From positions 7,913,001-7,977,000 of the forward strand of contig NZ_CP109485.1 of NCBI RefSeq assembly GCF_035918235.1: DNA of 64,000 nt, read 5' to 3'. This stretch comes from Streptomyces sp. NBC_01445 (GTDB taxonomy: Bacteria > Actinomycetota > Actinomycetes > Streptomycetales > Streptomycetaceae). The translations under genes and the position numbers were made by a program. Numbering within the stretch: position 1 is the first letter of the stretch; every line of letters starts with the position of its first letter. Shown piece by piece: positions 8,550-16,823 of this stretch. The notes below the pieces were generated by a model. It saw only the letters and a list, made by a program, of their open reading frames with translations, was not told the DNA's origin and searched no databases.

Positions 8550-8747
8550 ATGTTCTGGGCGATGCTGGCGATTGCTGTGGGGTTCGTGGGACTCGCCGTG
8601 CTCGGCGTACTCGCGGTCAAGGTCTTTGTCGAGGCCCAGCGCCTCGGGCGCCAAGTCGCCGACACCACACAGCAGATCAACCGCGCGGCGGAGGACCTGG
8701 AGCGGGCGGCGACCAGCACGGCCCGCACGAGCCGCGAACTGCTGTAA
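8550..8747 (+). CDS. Small single-pass membrane protein
   Basis: A 65-aa protein with one N-terminal membrane segment (residues 3-25, AMLAIAVGFVGLAVLGVLAV) followed by an amphipathic, probably coiled-coil cytoplasmic tail (EAQRLGRQVADTTQQINRAAEDLERAA). It resembles short DUF948-like proteins, but I cannot assign a function. TAGGCT at 8538-8543 lies six bases before the ATG, so a leaderless transcript is likely. It sits between pafC and tatA on the same strand. Confidence 0.72.
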   Translation: MFWAMLAIAVGFVGLAVLGVLAVKVFVEAQRLGRQVADTTQQINRAAEDLERAATSTARTSRELL

Positions 8748-8778
8748 GCCGCACCGCGTGTGACGTGCGCAACGGGAT

Positions 8779-8793
8779 GGTAAGCGCTTTACC
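8779..8793. promoter_or_regulatory. Palindromic operator-like site upstream of tatA
   Basis: GGTAA (8779-8783) and TTACC (8789-8793) flank GCGCT, giving a near-perfect palindrome with AAGCGCTT at its core. The core is of the kind bound by LacI-family regulators. It lies 17 bp before the RecA-NDp-like element. Confidence 0.4.
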
Positions 8794-8809
8794 CGTGTGG
8801 CCTGTCCGG

Positions 8810-8832
8810 TTGTCGGGGCGGGCGGGTACGCT
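8810..8832 (+). promoter_or_regulatory. RecA-NDp-like promoter upstream of tatA, one mismatch
   Basis: TTGTCGGGG (8810-8818), N8 and TACGCT (8827-8832) match the PafBC-type consensus TTGTCRGTG-N8-TAnnnT with one mismatch (G for T at position 8) and exact spacing. It would give a leader of about 165 nt before tatA. Confidence 0.4.
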
Positions 8833-8888
8833 GCCAGACGCGGCCCGAAGAGCGAGGCGCGGCCCGCAACTGGGAGTACGCAGAGGGA

Positions 8889-8919
8889 TTGCCCCCTGTT
8901 CACCCCCACGGGATACGAT
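8889..8919 (+). promoter_or_regulatory. Second candidate tatA promoter
   Basis: TTGCCC (8889-8894), a 19-bp spacer and TACGAT (8914-8919) give a moderate SigHrdB-like match about 84 bp before the tatA ATG. The spacer is slightly long. Confidence 0.35.
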
Positions 8920-9002
8920 CGCTGCCAGCACGGTGGTCGGACATCAGTCCGACCTGTACCGGCAGCCCCGCCCCTGCCGCCTCGGTGAGAAGGTAAACGC
9001 AT

Positions 9003-9290
9003 ATGTTCGGAAAGATCGGCGCCCCTGAGATCATTCTGATCCTCGTCGTCATCGTCCTGCTGTTCGGCGCGAAGAAGCTTCCCGACATGGCGCGCTCGCT
9101 GGGCAAGTCGGCCCGCATCCTCAAGAGCGAGGCCAAGGCGATGAAGTCCGACGGTCAGCAGACCGCGCCCACGGACCCGCCGAAGAACGACGAGCAGCCC
9201 CCGGCTCAGCGCACCATCAAGGCCGCCCCCGGCGACGTGACCAACGCGCGCCCGGTCACCGAGCCGACCGACCAGACTTCGCAGCGCTGA
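9003..9290 (+). CDS. tatA: Sec-independent translocase subunit TatA
   Basis: A 95-aa membrane protein with a short N-terminal transmembrane helix ([14 protein letters not shown], about residues 8-22), the hinge [19 protein letters not shown], and a charged, proline-rich cytoplasmic tail. It forms the pore of the twin-arginine translocase that exports folded proteins. The ATG is preceded by GAGAAGG. tatC follows 50 bp downstream. No tatB is present in the window. A Tat substrate candidate is encoded at 61234-62442. Confidence 0.96.
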   Translation: MFGKIGAPEIILILVVIVLLFGAKKLPDMARSLGKSARILKSEAKAMKSDGQQTAPTDPPKNDEQPPAQRTIKAAPGDVTNARPVTEPTDQTSQR

Positions 9291-9340
9291 TCCCGGGCCG
9301 CCCCGCGAAGGCGGCCTGTCGCACGAGATGAGGACGTGGG

Positions 9341-10285
9341 TTGCTCAAGTCTGCCCGCAAGACGGAGAAGGATCCCGAGGGGCGGATGCCGCTCGCGGAA
9401 CACCTGCGTGAGCTTCGCAACCGGCTCACGAAGGCTCTGCTGGCCATCGTCGTCGTCACGATCGTCGCCGCCTTCTTCTACAAGGACATCATCGAGTTCT
9501 TCACCAACCCGGTGCTCGACTCGGTGGGCTGCAAGTCGAGCTTCGCCGAGCTCGCCGAGCAGGCGAACAAGGGACAGCACGACGAGACGTGCGCGCGGAT
9601 CGTGCTCAACGGCCTGCTGACGCCGTTCACGCTCGCGCTGAAGATCTCGCTGATGGCGGGTGTCGTCCTCGCGTCGCCGGTCTGGCTCTACCAGCTGTGG
9701 GGCTTCGTCGCGCCGGGCCTGCACCGGCACGAGAAGAAGTACGCGACCGCCTTTGTCGCGACCGGCTTCCCGCTGTTCCTGTGCGGCGCCTTCTTCGCGT
9801 ACAAGACCCTCCCCACGATGGCGAGGGTGTTGCTCGACTTCTCGCCCGGCGGTGTCGACAACCAGCTGCCGCTGGACGATCTGCTCGACCTGATCACACG
9901 CATGGTGGTCGTCTTCGGGCTCTCATTCGAGCTGCCGCTGCTCCTCGTGATGCTCAACCTCACCGGGGTGATCACGGGCAAGCGGATGATCGGCTGGTGG
10001 CGCGGCATGATCATGGGCATCACGGTCTTCGCGGCCGTGGCCACGCCCAGCACCGACCCGCTGAGCATGTTGGCGCTCGCCGGACCCATCTGGGTCCTGT
10101 ACTTCGCGGCCGCCGGTTTCTCCCTGCTCAACGACCGCCGCAAGGCCAGGGACCGCGAAGACCTCGACGACGACGAGGCCTCGAACGTGGACCTCACGCC
10201 CGAGCCCGTCTCGGCCAGCCGCGCGCTGCCCGAGCAGGCGAGCTCGGACCATGACCGGGTCAACGGTTATGACGACGTGACCTGA
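9341..10285 (+). CDS. tatC: Sec-independent translocase subunit TatC
   Basis: A 314-aa six-pass membrane protein that recognises twin-arginine signal peptides. The N-terminal region has the conserved GRMPLAEHLRELRNRL, followed by six hydrophobic segments from about residue 27 to 270 and a charged C-terminal tail (DRRKARDREDLDDDE). The start is TTG at 9341, behind GAGGACG, because no ATG or GTG precedes the conserved region. It forms an operon with tatA. The insertion around residues 62-86 (CKSSFAELAEQANKGQHDETC region) lies in the first periplasmic loop. Confidence 0.95.
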   Translation: MLKSARKTEKDPEGRMPLAEHLRELRNRLTKALLAIVVVTIVAAFFYKDIIEFFTNPVLDSVGCKSSFAELAEQANKGQHDETCARIVLNGLLTPFTLALKISLMAGVVLASPVWLYQLWGFVAPGLHRHEKKYATAFVATGFPLFLCGAFFAYKTLPTMARVLLDFSPGGVDNQLPLDDLLDLITRMVVVFGLSFELPLLLVMLNLTGVITGKRMIGWWRGMIMGITVFAAVATPSTDPLSMLALAGPIWVLYFAAAGFSLLNDRRKARDREDLDDDEASNVDLTPEPVSASRALPEQASSDHDRVNGYDDVT

Positions 10286-10309
10286 CAGGGCGGCACGATC
10301 TTGTAAGGT
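10282..10309 (+). promoter_or_regulatory. Predicted leaderless promoter of the lipid kinase gene
   Basis: CTGACA (10282-10287), a 16-bp spacer and TAAGGT (10304-10309) match a SigHrdB promoter well. The -10 ends six bases before GTG 10316, and no ribosome-binding site is visible. Confidence 0.5.
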
Positions 10310-10315
10310 CCGCCC

Positions 10316-11206
10316 GTGACCAGCGAGATCACCCTCTTCGTCAATCCCACCGCCGGACGCGGCCGGGGCGCCCAGGCGGCGCAGCCGGCCGCTTCCGCGT
10401 TGCGGGCGGCCGGCTTCTCCGTGCGTACGGTCGTGGGGGAGGACGCCGATGATGCCCTCACACGCGCCCGTGCCGCGGTCCGCGACGGCACCGGAGCGCT
10501 CATTGCCGTCGGCGGTGACGGCATGGCCAACCTCGCGCTTCAGGCCGTCGCGGGCACCCGCACCCCGCTCGGCGTGATCGCCGTCGGCACCGGCAACGAC
10601 TTCGCCCGCTCCCTCGGACTGCCCGTACGGGACCCGGCTGCCGCAGGCGCCCTCATGGCCGACGCCCTCAAGGGCGCGCGGATCCGCGAACTCGACCTGG
10701 GGCGGGCCGGCGGCCACTGGTTCGGCACCGTCCTGGCCTCGGGTTTCGACTCCCGGGTCAACGACCGGGGCAACCGGATGCGCTGGCCCGGCGGCCGCTT
10801 CAAGTACGACCTCGCGATCCTCGCCGAGCTCGCCGCGTTCAAGCCCATCCCGTATCGGATCACCCTGGACGACGGCCCCGCGCTGGAGGTCGAGGCCACG
10901 CTCGTCGCCGTGGGCAACGGGACGTCGTACGGGGGTGGCATGAAGATCTGTGCCGGCGCCGACATGACCGACGGGCTCTTCGACATCACGGTCGTCGGGG
11001 ACTGCTCGCGGACGACGCTGCTCAAGGTCTTCCCGCGCGTCTACAAGGGGACTCACCTCGACCACCCCGTGGTCACCGTCCACCGCGCGAAGAAGGTCGA
11101 GCTGGCTGCCGAGGGGATCACCGGCTACGCCGACGGGGAGCCGCTCGGAAGCCTGCCCCTGACCGCCGAGTGCGTGCCGCAGGCCGTCCGGGTCATAGGG
11201 CCCTGA
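10316..11206 (+). CDS. Diacylglycerol/lipid kinase family protein (DagK/YegS-like)
   Basis: A 296-aa soluble or peripheral enzyme of the DAGK catalytic superfamily. It has FVNPTAGRGRG at the N-terminus, the nucleotide-binding GGDG at residues 66-69 (AVGGDGMANLAL) and GTGNDFAR at about 91-98. It probably phosphorylates diacylglycerol or a related lipid in phospholipid recycling; the exact substrate cannot be told. The GTG start fits a predicted leaderless promoter. It lies between tatC and helY, and its stop codon is the start of a tandem repeat. Confidence 0.9.
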   Translation: MTSEITLFVNPTAGRGRGAQAAQPAASALRAAGFSVRTVVGEDADDALTRARAAVRDGTGALIAVGGDGMANLALQAVAGTRTPLGVIAVGTGNDFARSLGLPVRDPAAAGALMADALKGARIRELDLGRAGGHWFGTVLASGFDSRVNDRGNRMRWPGGRFKYDLAILAELAAFKPIPYRITLDDGPALEVEATLVAVGNGTSYGGGMKICAGADMTDGLFDITVVGDCSRTTLLKVFPRVYKGTHLDHPVVTVHRAKKVELAAEGITGYADGEPLGSLPLTAECVPQAVRVIGP

Positions 11207-11274
11207 CCCCCTGAGATCTTGGGGCCCGGACCCCTGAGATCATGGCGCCCCGACCCCGCAAATCATGGGCCCCC
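11205..11274. repeat. Three tandem 23-24-bp imperfect repeats before helY
   Basis: Units at 11205-11228, 11229-11251 and 11252-11274 each begin GACCCC, contain a GATC or AATC core followed by T/A-T-G/T-G, and end in a GCCC run. They are head to tail without gaps, start within the stop codon of the lipid kinase gene and end 37 bp before the helY promoter motif. Confidence 0.65.
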
Positions 11275-11311
11275 TGCCCTGGAAGGGGCCGATCACAATA
11301 AAGATCGTCCG

Positions 11312-11334
11312 TTGTCAGTGGTGGCCGGTAGTCT
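11312..11334 (+). promoter_or_regulatory. RecA-NDp (PafBC-dependent) promoter of helY
   Basis: TTGTCAGTG (11312-11320), exactly eight bases and TAGTCT (11329-11334) match every fixed position of the RecA-NDp consensus TTGTCRGTG-N8-TAnnnT. The helY ATG lies 10 bp after the -10, so the leader is very short or absent. Confidence 0.75.
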
Positions 11335-11344
11335 CGAAAGCACG

Positions 11345-14170
11345 ATGACAGAGGACCTCTCACCGGCCGAGCGGTACGCGGCAGCACGTAAGCGCGCTGC
11401 CGAGCAGGCCACCGCGCTCGCCGACTTCCGCGAGATGTACGACTTCGGCCTCGACCCCTTCCAGATCGAGGCGTGTCAGGCTCTCGAGACGGGCAAGGGC
11501 GTCCTGGTGGCCGCGCCCACCGGCTCCGGCAAGACGATCGTCGGCGAATTCGCCGTCCACCTGGCCCTCCAGCAGGGCAAGAAGTGCTTCTACACGACAC
11601 CCATCAAGGCGCTGTCGAACCAGAAGTACGCCGACCTCGCCAAGCGGTACGGCGCCGACAAGGTCGGCCTGCTGACCGGCGACAACAGCGTGAACGCGGA
11701 CGCTCCGGTGGTCGTCATGACCACCGAGGTCCTGAGGAACATGCTGTACGCGGGCTCGCAGACCCTCCTCGGCCTCGGCTACGTGGTCATGGACGAGGTG
11801 CACTACCTCTCCGACCGCTTCCGCGGCGCCGTCTGGGAAGAGGTGATCATCCACCTCCCGGAGTCCGTCACCCTGGTCTCCCTCTCGGCGACGGTGTCGA
11901 ACGCGGAGGAGTTCGGCGACTGGCTCGACACCGTGCGCGGCGACACCGAAGTGATCGTCTCCGAGCACCGGCCCGTGCCCCTGTTCCAGCACGTGCTCGC
12001 CGGGCGCCGGATGTACGACCTCTTCGAGGAGGGCGAGGGCCGCAAGAAGGCCGTCAACCCGGATCTGACGCGCATGGCCCGCATGGAGGCCAGCCGTTCG
12101 TACAACCCGCGCGACCGCCGCAAGGGCAAGATGGTGCGCGAGGCGGACCGCGAGCGCGAGCGCAGACAGCGCTCCCGGATCTGGACGCCCGGCCGCCCCG
12201 AGGTCATCGAGCGCCTCGACAGCGAGGGGCTGCTGCCCGCGATCACGTTCATCTTCAGCCGCGCCGCCTGCGAGGCCGCCGTACAGCAGTGCCTGTACGC
12301 GGGCCTGCGGCTCAACGACGAAGAGGCCCGCGCCCGCGTCCGCGAGATCGTGGAGGAGCGCACGGCCGCGATCCCCGACGAGGACCTGCACGTCCTCGGC
12401 TACTTCGAGTGGCTCGAAGGCCTGGAGCGCGGCATCGCCGCCCACCACGCGGGCATGCTGCCGACGTTCAAGGAGGTCGTCGAGGAGCTCTTCGTACGGG
12501 GCCTCGTGAAGGCCGTCTTCGCGACGGAGACCCTCGCCCTCGGCATCAACATGCCGGCCAGGTCCGTCATCCTGGAGAAGCTCGTCAAGTGGAACGGCGA
12601 GCAGCACGCCGACATCACACCCGGCGAGTACACCCAGCTCACCGGCCGGGCCGGCCGGCGCGGCATCGACGTCGAGGGCCACGCGGTCGTCCTGTGGCAG
12701 CGCGGCTTCAGCCCCGAGCACCTGGCGGGACTCGCGGGCACGCGCACGTACCCGCTGCGCTCCAGCTTCAAGCCGTCGTACAACATGGCGGTGAATCTGG
12801 TCGAGCAGTTCGGCCGGCACCGCTCGCGCGAGCTGCTCGAGACGTCCTTCGCGCAGTTCCAGGCCGACAAGTCGGTCGTCGGGATCTCCCGCCAGGTCCA
12901 GCGCAATGAGGAGGGCCTGGACGGCTACAAGGCCTCCATGACCTGCCACTTGGGGGACTTCGAGGAGTACGCGCGGCTGCGCCGCGAGCTCAAGGACCGC
13001 GAGACGGACCTCGCCAAGCAGGGGGCGGCCCAGCGGCGCGCCGCGGCGGCCGCCGCCCTGGAGAAGCTCAAGCCGGGCGACGTCATCCACGTCCCCTCCG
13101 GCAAGTTCGCCGGCCTCGCCCTCGTACTCGACCCCGGCATCCCGGCCGGCCGGTCGAACGGACACCGTGGCTTCGAGCAGCACGACGGCCCGCGCCCGCT
13201 GGTCCTGACCGCCGAACGCCAGGTCAAGCGGCTCGCGTCGATCGACTTCCCGGTGCCCGTCGAGGCGCTGGAGCGGATGCGGATCCCCAAGTCGTTCAAC
13301 GCGCGTTCGCCCCAGTCGCGGCGGGACCTCGCGTCCGCGCTGCGCACCAAGGCCGGCCACATCGTGCCCGACCGGCACCGCAAGAACCGCGCGGCGGCGG
13401 CCGACGACCGGGAGATCACGCGGCTGCGCGCCGAGCTGCGCGCCCACCCCTGTCACGGCTGCGACGAGCGCGAGGACCACGCCCGCTGGGCCGAGCGCTA
13501 CTACCGCCTGCGGCGTGACACGCAGCAGTTGGAGCGCCGCATCGAGGGCCGGACGAACACCATCGCCCGCACCTTCGACCGCATCGTGGCCCTGCTGACC
13601 GAGATGGACTATCTGCGCGGCGACGAGGTCACGCAGAACGGCAAGCGCCTCGCGCGCCTGTACGGCGAACTCGACCTGCTCGCCAGCGAGTGCCTGCGCG
13701 ACGGGATCTGGGAAGGCCTCAGCCCGGCCGAACTGGCCGCGTGCGTCTCGGCGTTGGTGTTCGAGGCCCGCGCCGCCGACGACGCGCTCGCACCCAAGCT
13801 GCCGTCCGGCAAGGCCAAGGCGGCGCTCGGCGAGATGGTCCGCATCTGGGGCCGGCTCGACGCCCTGGAGGAAGAGTTCAAGATCAGCCAGACCGAGGGC
13901 GTCGGCCAGCGCGAACCCGATCTGGGCTTCGCCTGGGCCGCGCACCAGTGGGCGTCCGGCAAGGGGCTCGACGAGGTCCTGCGCGAGGCGGACATGCCTG
14001 CCGGTGACTTCGTGCGCTGGTGCAAGCAGGTCATCGACGTGCTCGGCCAGATCTCGGCCGCGGCGCCGGCCGTCTCCGGCGCGGGGGGCGGGGACACGGT
14101 CGCCAAGAACGCCCGCAAGGCGGTGGACGCGTTGCGGCGCGGCGTGGTGGCGTACTCGTCCGTCGGGTAG
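11345..14170 (+). CDS. helY: Ski2/Mtr4-like DEAD/DEAH-box helicase HelY
   Basis: A 941-aa superfamily 2 helicase. Motif I is APTGSGKT (57-64) and motif II is DEVH (150-153). SLSATVSN (motif III) and TGRAGRRGID (motif VI) follow. The middle and C-terminal regions carry the Ski2-like accessory and helical domains. It is expected to unwind RNA or nucleic acid in an ATP-dependent way, and HelY lies in the paf-tat cluster in mycobacteria too. The ATG at 11345 is preferred over an upstream in-frame start because it sits just behind a RecA-NDp promoter. A large hairpin follows the gene. Confidence 0.93.
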   Translation: MTEDLSPAERYAAARKRAAEQATALADFREMYDFGLDPFQIEACQALETGKGVLVAAPTGSGKTIVGEFAVHLALQQGKKCFYTTPIKALSNQKYADLAKRYGADKVGLLTGDNSVNADAPVVVMTTEVLRNMLYAGSQTLLGLGYVVMDEVHYLSDRFRGAVWEEVIIHLPESVTLVSLSATVSNAEEFGDWLDTVRGDTEVIVSEHRPVPLFQHVLAGRRMYDLFEEGEGRKKAVNPDLTRMARMEASRSYNPRDRRKGKMVREADRERERRQRSRIWTPGRPEVIERLDSEGLLPAITFIFSRAACEAAVQQCLYAGLRLNDEEARARVREIVEERTAAIPDEDLHVLGYFEWLEGLERGIAAHHAGMLPTFKEVVEELFVRGLVKAVFATETLALGINMPARSVILEKLVKWNGEQHADITPGEYTQLTGRAGRRGIDVEGHAVVLWQRGFSPEHLAGLAGTRTYPLRSSFKPSYNMAVNLVEQFGRHRSRELLETSFAQFQADKSVVGISRQVQRNEEGLDGYKASMTCHLGDFEEYARLRRELKDRETDLAKQGAAQRRAAAAAALEKLKPGDVIHVPSGKFAGLALVLDPGIPAGRSNGHRGFEQHDGPRPLVLTAERQVKRLASIDFPVPVEALERMRIPKSFNARSPQSRRDLASALRTKAGHIVPDRHRKNRAAAADDREITRLRAELRAHPCHGCDEREDHARWAERYYRLRRDTQQLERRIEGRTNTIARTFDRIVALLTEMDYLRGDEVTQNGKRLARLYGELDLLASECLRDGIWEGLSPAELAACVSALVFEARAADDALAPKLPSGKAKAALGEMVRIWGRLDALEEEFKISQTEGVGQREPDLGFAWAAHQWASGKGLDEVLREADMPAGDFVRWCKQVIDVLGQISAAAPAVSGAGGGDTVAKNARKAVDALRRGVVAYSSVG

Positions 14171-14193
14171 GTGGGCGGCCGCTTGTGGCCGGT

Positions 14194-14238
14194 CGGCCGG
14201 TGTCCCCGCGTCCCTGACGGATGCGGGGACACCGGCCG
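14194..14238 (+). terminator. Terminator after helY
   Basis: A 16-bp perfect stem (14194-14209 with 14223-14238) has a 13-nt loop, 24 bp after the helY stop. Confidence 0.8.
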
Positions 14239-14796
14239 CCGTGCTGCGTGCCGCCGAACTCAAGGACAGCCACGCGCAGTTGCAACCGCCATCGACCAGG
14301 TCCTGCGCTCGCCGGGGGTGAACTCTCCCCTCGTACCGATCTGCTCTCCGGCGTGACCGAAGGCGTCATTCTCGTGCACCGCCGCGATCCCGAACGCTCC
14401 GTACCGGTCGCCGCCCCGGTCCTCGCTGCGGCGACTGCGCACCGGCCCCGCGCATCGCGGGCCTCTGACCTCACACACGTCACGCGCCGAAGGCCCAACA
14501 GCCCCGCCGTGACGGGGATTTCGCACGGGCGGACGTGATCACTCCATGTGTGCGAACCGCCGCTGAGCGTGCAAATGGAGCCGAGTCTATTCCTCCCGTC
14601 CGGCCATTTCAGGTGCTTGCGGAATATGACACAGCGGTGATTCCACCGGACTAAGCTCGCCCGCAGCGCACCGAGTTGGCACATATTCGTGCGTTTGTTC
14701 CCAATCTTGCAGATGGTTCCAGTTCATCCCCACGCGTACGTCAGCACGTATCCCGTAACGCATATTTCCCCCGATCCGACCGTTCAGAGGGCATAC
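14239..14796. other. Long intergenic region before the conservon
   Basis: About 560 bp without a convincing gene. The short open frames here have arginine/proline-rich products without conserved character. From about 14580 the GC content drops, as expected of a promoter region. Small inverted repeats are CCCCG/CGGGG (14502-14517) and CTCCAT/ATGGAG (14542-14580). AGAGG at 14786-14790 is the ribosome-binding site of cvnA. Promoter hexamers could not be assigned with confidence. Confidence 0.5.
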
Positions 14797-16419
14797 ATGG
14801 TGAGTGTTCAATCGCCTCCCGGTGGCCGAGAAATCCCCTACACACGCGTGCTGTTGCTGCCCGCCGTGGCCATGGCCGCGGCGACCGGAGCCGCCGTCGC
14901 GGTGGTGGCGCAGCCCGCGCGGCTCGCCGTCGCCCTGTGCGGCGGCCTCGCCACGCTTCTGCTGATCCTGGTGGCCGCCGAGGCGGTACGCCGCGGTCGC
15001 ACGATCAAGTGGGAGCGCGCCCAGTCCGCCCGGCACGTCGAGCACCTGGAACGCAGCCTCGCCGCCCGTGACGACGAGGCCCAGTGGATGGCCAGGTATC
15101 TGCTGCCCGAGTCCCTGTACCGGCTGCGCTCCGGCGACACGGCCTCCGAGGCCGTCAAGGTCGTGGTCGAGGTCGACCCCGCGCACGCCCAACTCCCCGA
15201 CGCGCAGCGCAGGTTGATGGCCGAGGTGCTCAGCGTCATCGACCGCGAGGAGAACATGCGCGACGCCGCGCAGCGCGCCTTCGTCTCCATCGCGCGCCGC
15301 GTCCAGTCCATCGTGCACAAGCAGAACGCCGAACTGCGCGAGATGGAGGAGGACCACGGCCGCAATCCCGAGGTCTTCGACGACCTCCTGCGCATCGACC
15401 ACGGCACCGCGCTGATCGGCCGCCTCGCCGACTCCATCACCGTCCTCGGCGGCGCCCGCCCCGGCCGCCAGTGGCCCCGGCCCGTGCCGCTCTACAGCGT
15501 GCTGCGCGGCGCCATGTCGCGCATCCTCGAATACCCCCGCATCGAGCTGCACTCGATCGCCAAGATCGCCATCCGCGGCATCTCCGTCGAGCCGCTCATC
15601 CACGCGCTGGCCGAACTCATGGACAACGCGACGCGCTACTCGCCGCCCCAGACCAAGGTGCACGTCACCGCGGTCGAGGTGCAGACCGGCATCGCCATCG
15701 AGATCGAGGACGGCGGCGTCAGCCTCAGCGAGGAGGCCCGCGGCCGCGCCGAGGAGATGCTCGCCCGCGCCAAGGCCGGTATCGACCTCAACGACCTCGG
15801 CGAGAACCCCCGCCTCGGCATGGCCGTCGTCGGCCGGCTCTCGCAGATGTACGACATGCAGATCGCGCTGCGCCAGTCCGCGTACGGCGGTGTCCGCGCC
15901 GTTCTCATCGTGCCGCGGATCATGGTGACGAGCGACGCCGCGCCCGGTCTCGCCCACGGCATCGGCGCCTCCGGTGTGCCTCGCGTCAACAACGACGGCG
16001 AGCCCATCGTGGAGGAGCCCCGTAAGAAGAAGCTGCGCCGCCCCACCACGGGCCCCCGCCCCTCCGCGCCGCTGGTGGCCGCCATGGAGGACGACGTCCC
16101 CGTCGTCACCGAGTGGCGCGCCAACGGACTGCCGCAGCGCCGCAGGAAGGTCGACACGAAGGTCATCGACCAGCAGATCATCGTGACGCCCAGGGCGCCC
16201 GAGAACGGCAGCGGGGCGGCGCCCCGTGCGGACCAGCCCCCGCAGTGGACGCCCATCCCGGTGCCGGCCTCCGAGGCCGAACCCGAGAAGCCGGACCAGC
16301 CCGAACCGGGCCTGTGGGTCGAGGCGTTCATGAACGGGCTCAAGGGTGACGGGCAGGGCGACGCGTCGGGCGAGACCGGCGAGACCAATCAGCAGGTCGA
16401 CGAGGGAGACCGCCAGTGA
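14797..16419 (+). CDS. cvnA: Conservon sensor-kinase-like protein CvnA
   Basis: A 540-aa membrane protein. Two N-terminal transmembrane segments (about residues 13-35 and 43-60) are followed by a helical region and a HATPase_c domain with the N-box ALAELMDNATRYSPP. The C-terminal tail (about 395-540) is long, Pro/Glu-rich and likely disordered. CvnA proteins are histidine-kinase-like receptors that work with the roadblock and G proteins encoded next to them. No clear phospho-acceptor His box is visible. The start is ATG 14797 behind AGAGG; GTG 14800 is an alternative. Its stop overlaps the start of cvnB. In S. coelicolor the equivalent conservon (cvn9, rar) affects aerial growth and antibiotic onset. 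Confidence 0.9.
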   Translation: MVSVQSPPGGREIPYTRVLLLPAVAMAAATGAAVAVVAQPARLAVALCGGLATLLLILVAAEAVRRGRTIKWERAQSARHVEHLERSLAARDDEAQWMARYLLPESLYRLRSGDTASEAVKVVVEVDPAHAQLPDAQRRLMAEVLSVIDREENMRDAAQRAFVSIARRVQSIVHKQNAELREMEEDHGRNPEVFDDLLRIDHGTALIGRLADSITVLGGARPGRQWPRPVPLYSVLRGAMSRILEYPRIELHSIAKIAIRGISVEPLIHALAELMDNATRYSPPQTKVHVTAVEVQTGIAIEIEDGGVSLSEEARGRAEEMLARAKAGIDLNDLGENPRLGMAVVGRLSQMYDMQIALRQSAYGGVRAVLIVPRIMVTSDAAPGLAHGIGASGVPRVNNDGEPIVEEPRKKKLRRPTTGPRPSAPLVAAMEDDVPVVTEWRANGLPQRRRKVDTKVIDQQIIVTPRAPENGSGAAPRADQPPQWTPIPVPASEAEPEKPDQPEPGLWVEAFMNGLKGDGQGDASGETGETNQQVDEGDRQ

Positions 16420-16823
16420 TCCAGCAAAGGGCAAACTTCGACTGGATGCTCAAGGAGCTCGCCGACGGCGTGCCCCAGACACGGCAGGTCGTGGTGCTCT
16501 CCGCTGACGGCCTGCGCATCGCCCGCTACGGCGGAGACCCCGACGCCGCCGACCGCATCGCCGCCGCCTGCGCCGGACTCCAGAGCCTCGCCACCGCCGT
16601 GGCCAGCGAGATCCCGGACAGCGACGGCCGGATGAGCATGGTCATCATCGAGGTCAGCGGAGGGTTCTTCTACCTCATGGCCGCGGGCAAGGGCGCGTAC
16701 CTCGCGGTCCTCGCCGACGCCCACGTGGACGCCGGACTCATCAGCAACCGCATGCGCGACCTCGTCGTACGCATCGGTGCGCACCTCACCAGTCCGCCCC
16801 GGCGCAACGGGCAGACCGTATGA
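16416..16823 (+). CDS. cvnB: Roadblock/LC7 protein CvnB
   Basis: A 135-aa small cytoplasmic protein with the roadblock/LC7 fold (DWMLKELADGVPQTRQVVVLSADG at the N-terminus, VIIEVSGGFFYLMAAG in the centre). Proteins of this type bind and regulate Ras-like GTPases, here CvnD. The GTG start overlaps the cvnA stop in GTGA, and the stop overlaps the cvnC start in ATGA, indicating translational coupling. Confidence 0.93.
   Translation: MIQQRANFDWMLKELADGVPQTRQVVVLSADGLRIARYGGDPDAADRIAAACAGLQSLATAVASEIPDSDGRMSMVIIEVSGGFFYLMAAGKGAYLAVLADAHVDAGLISNRMRDLVVRIGAHLTSPPRRNGQTV

Noticed and set aside
11360..14263. Very long open frame on the strand opposite helY
   Set aside because: It arises from the codon bias of helY; its product is Val/Leu/Arg/Asp-rich without conserved motifs, while helY has all helicase motifs.
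14221..14538. Short open frames in the helY-cvnA gap
   Set aside because: Products are Arg/Pro-rich, lack ribosome-binding sites, and overlap the terminator arm.
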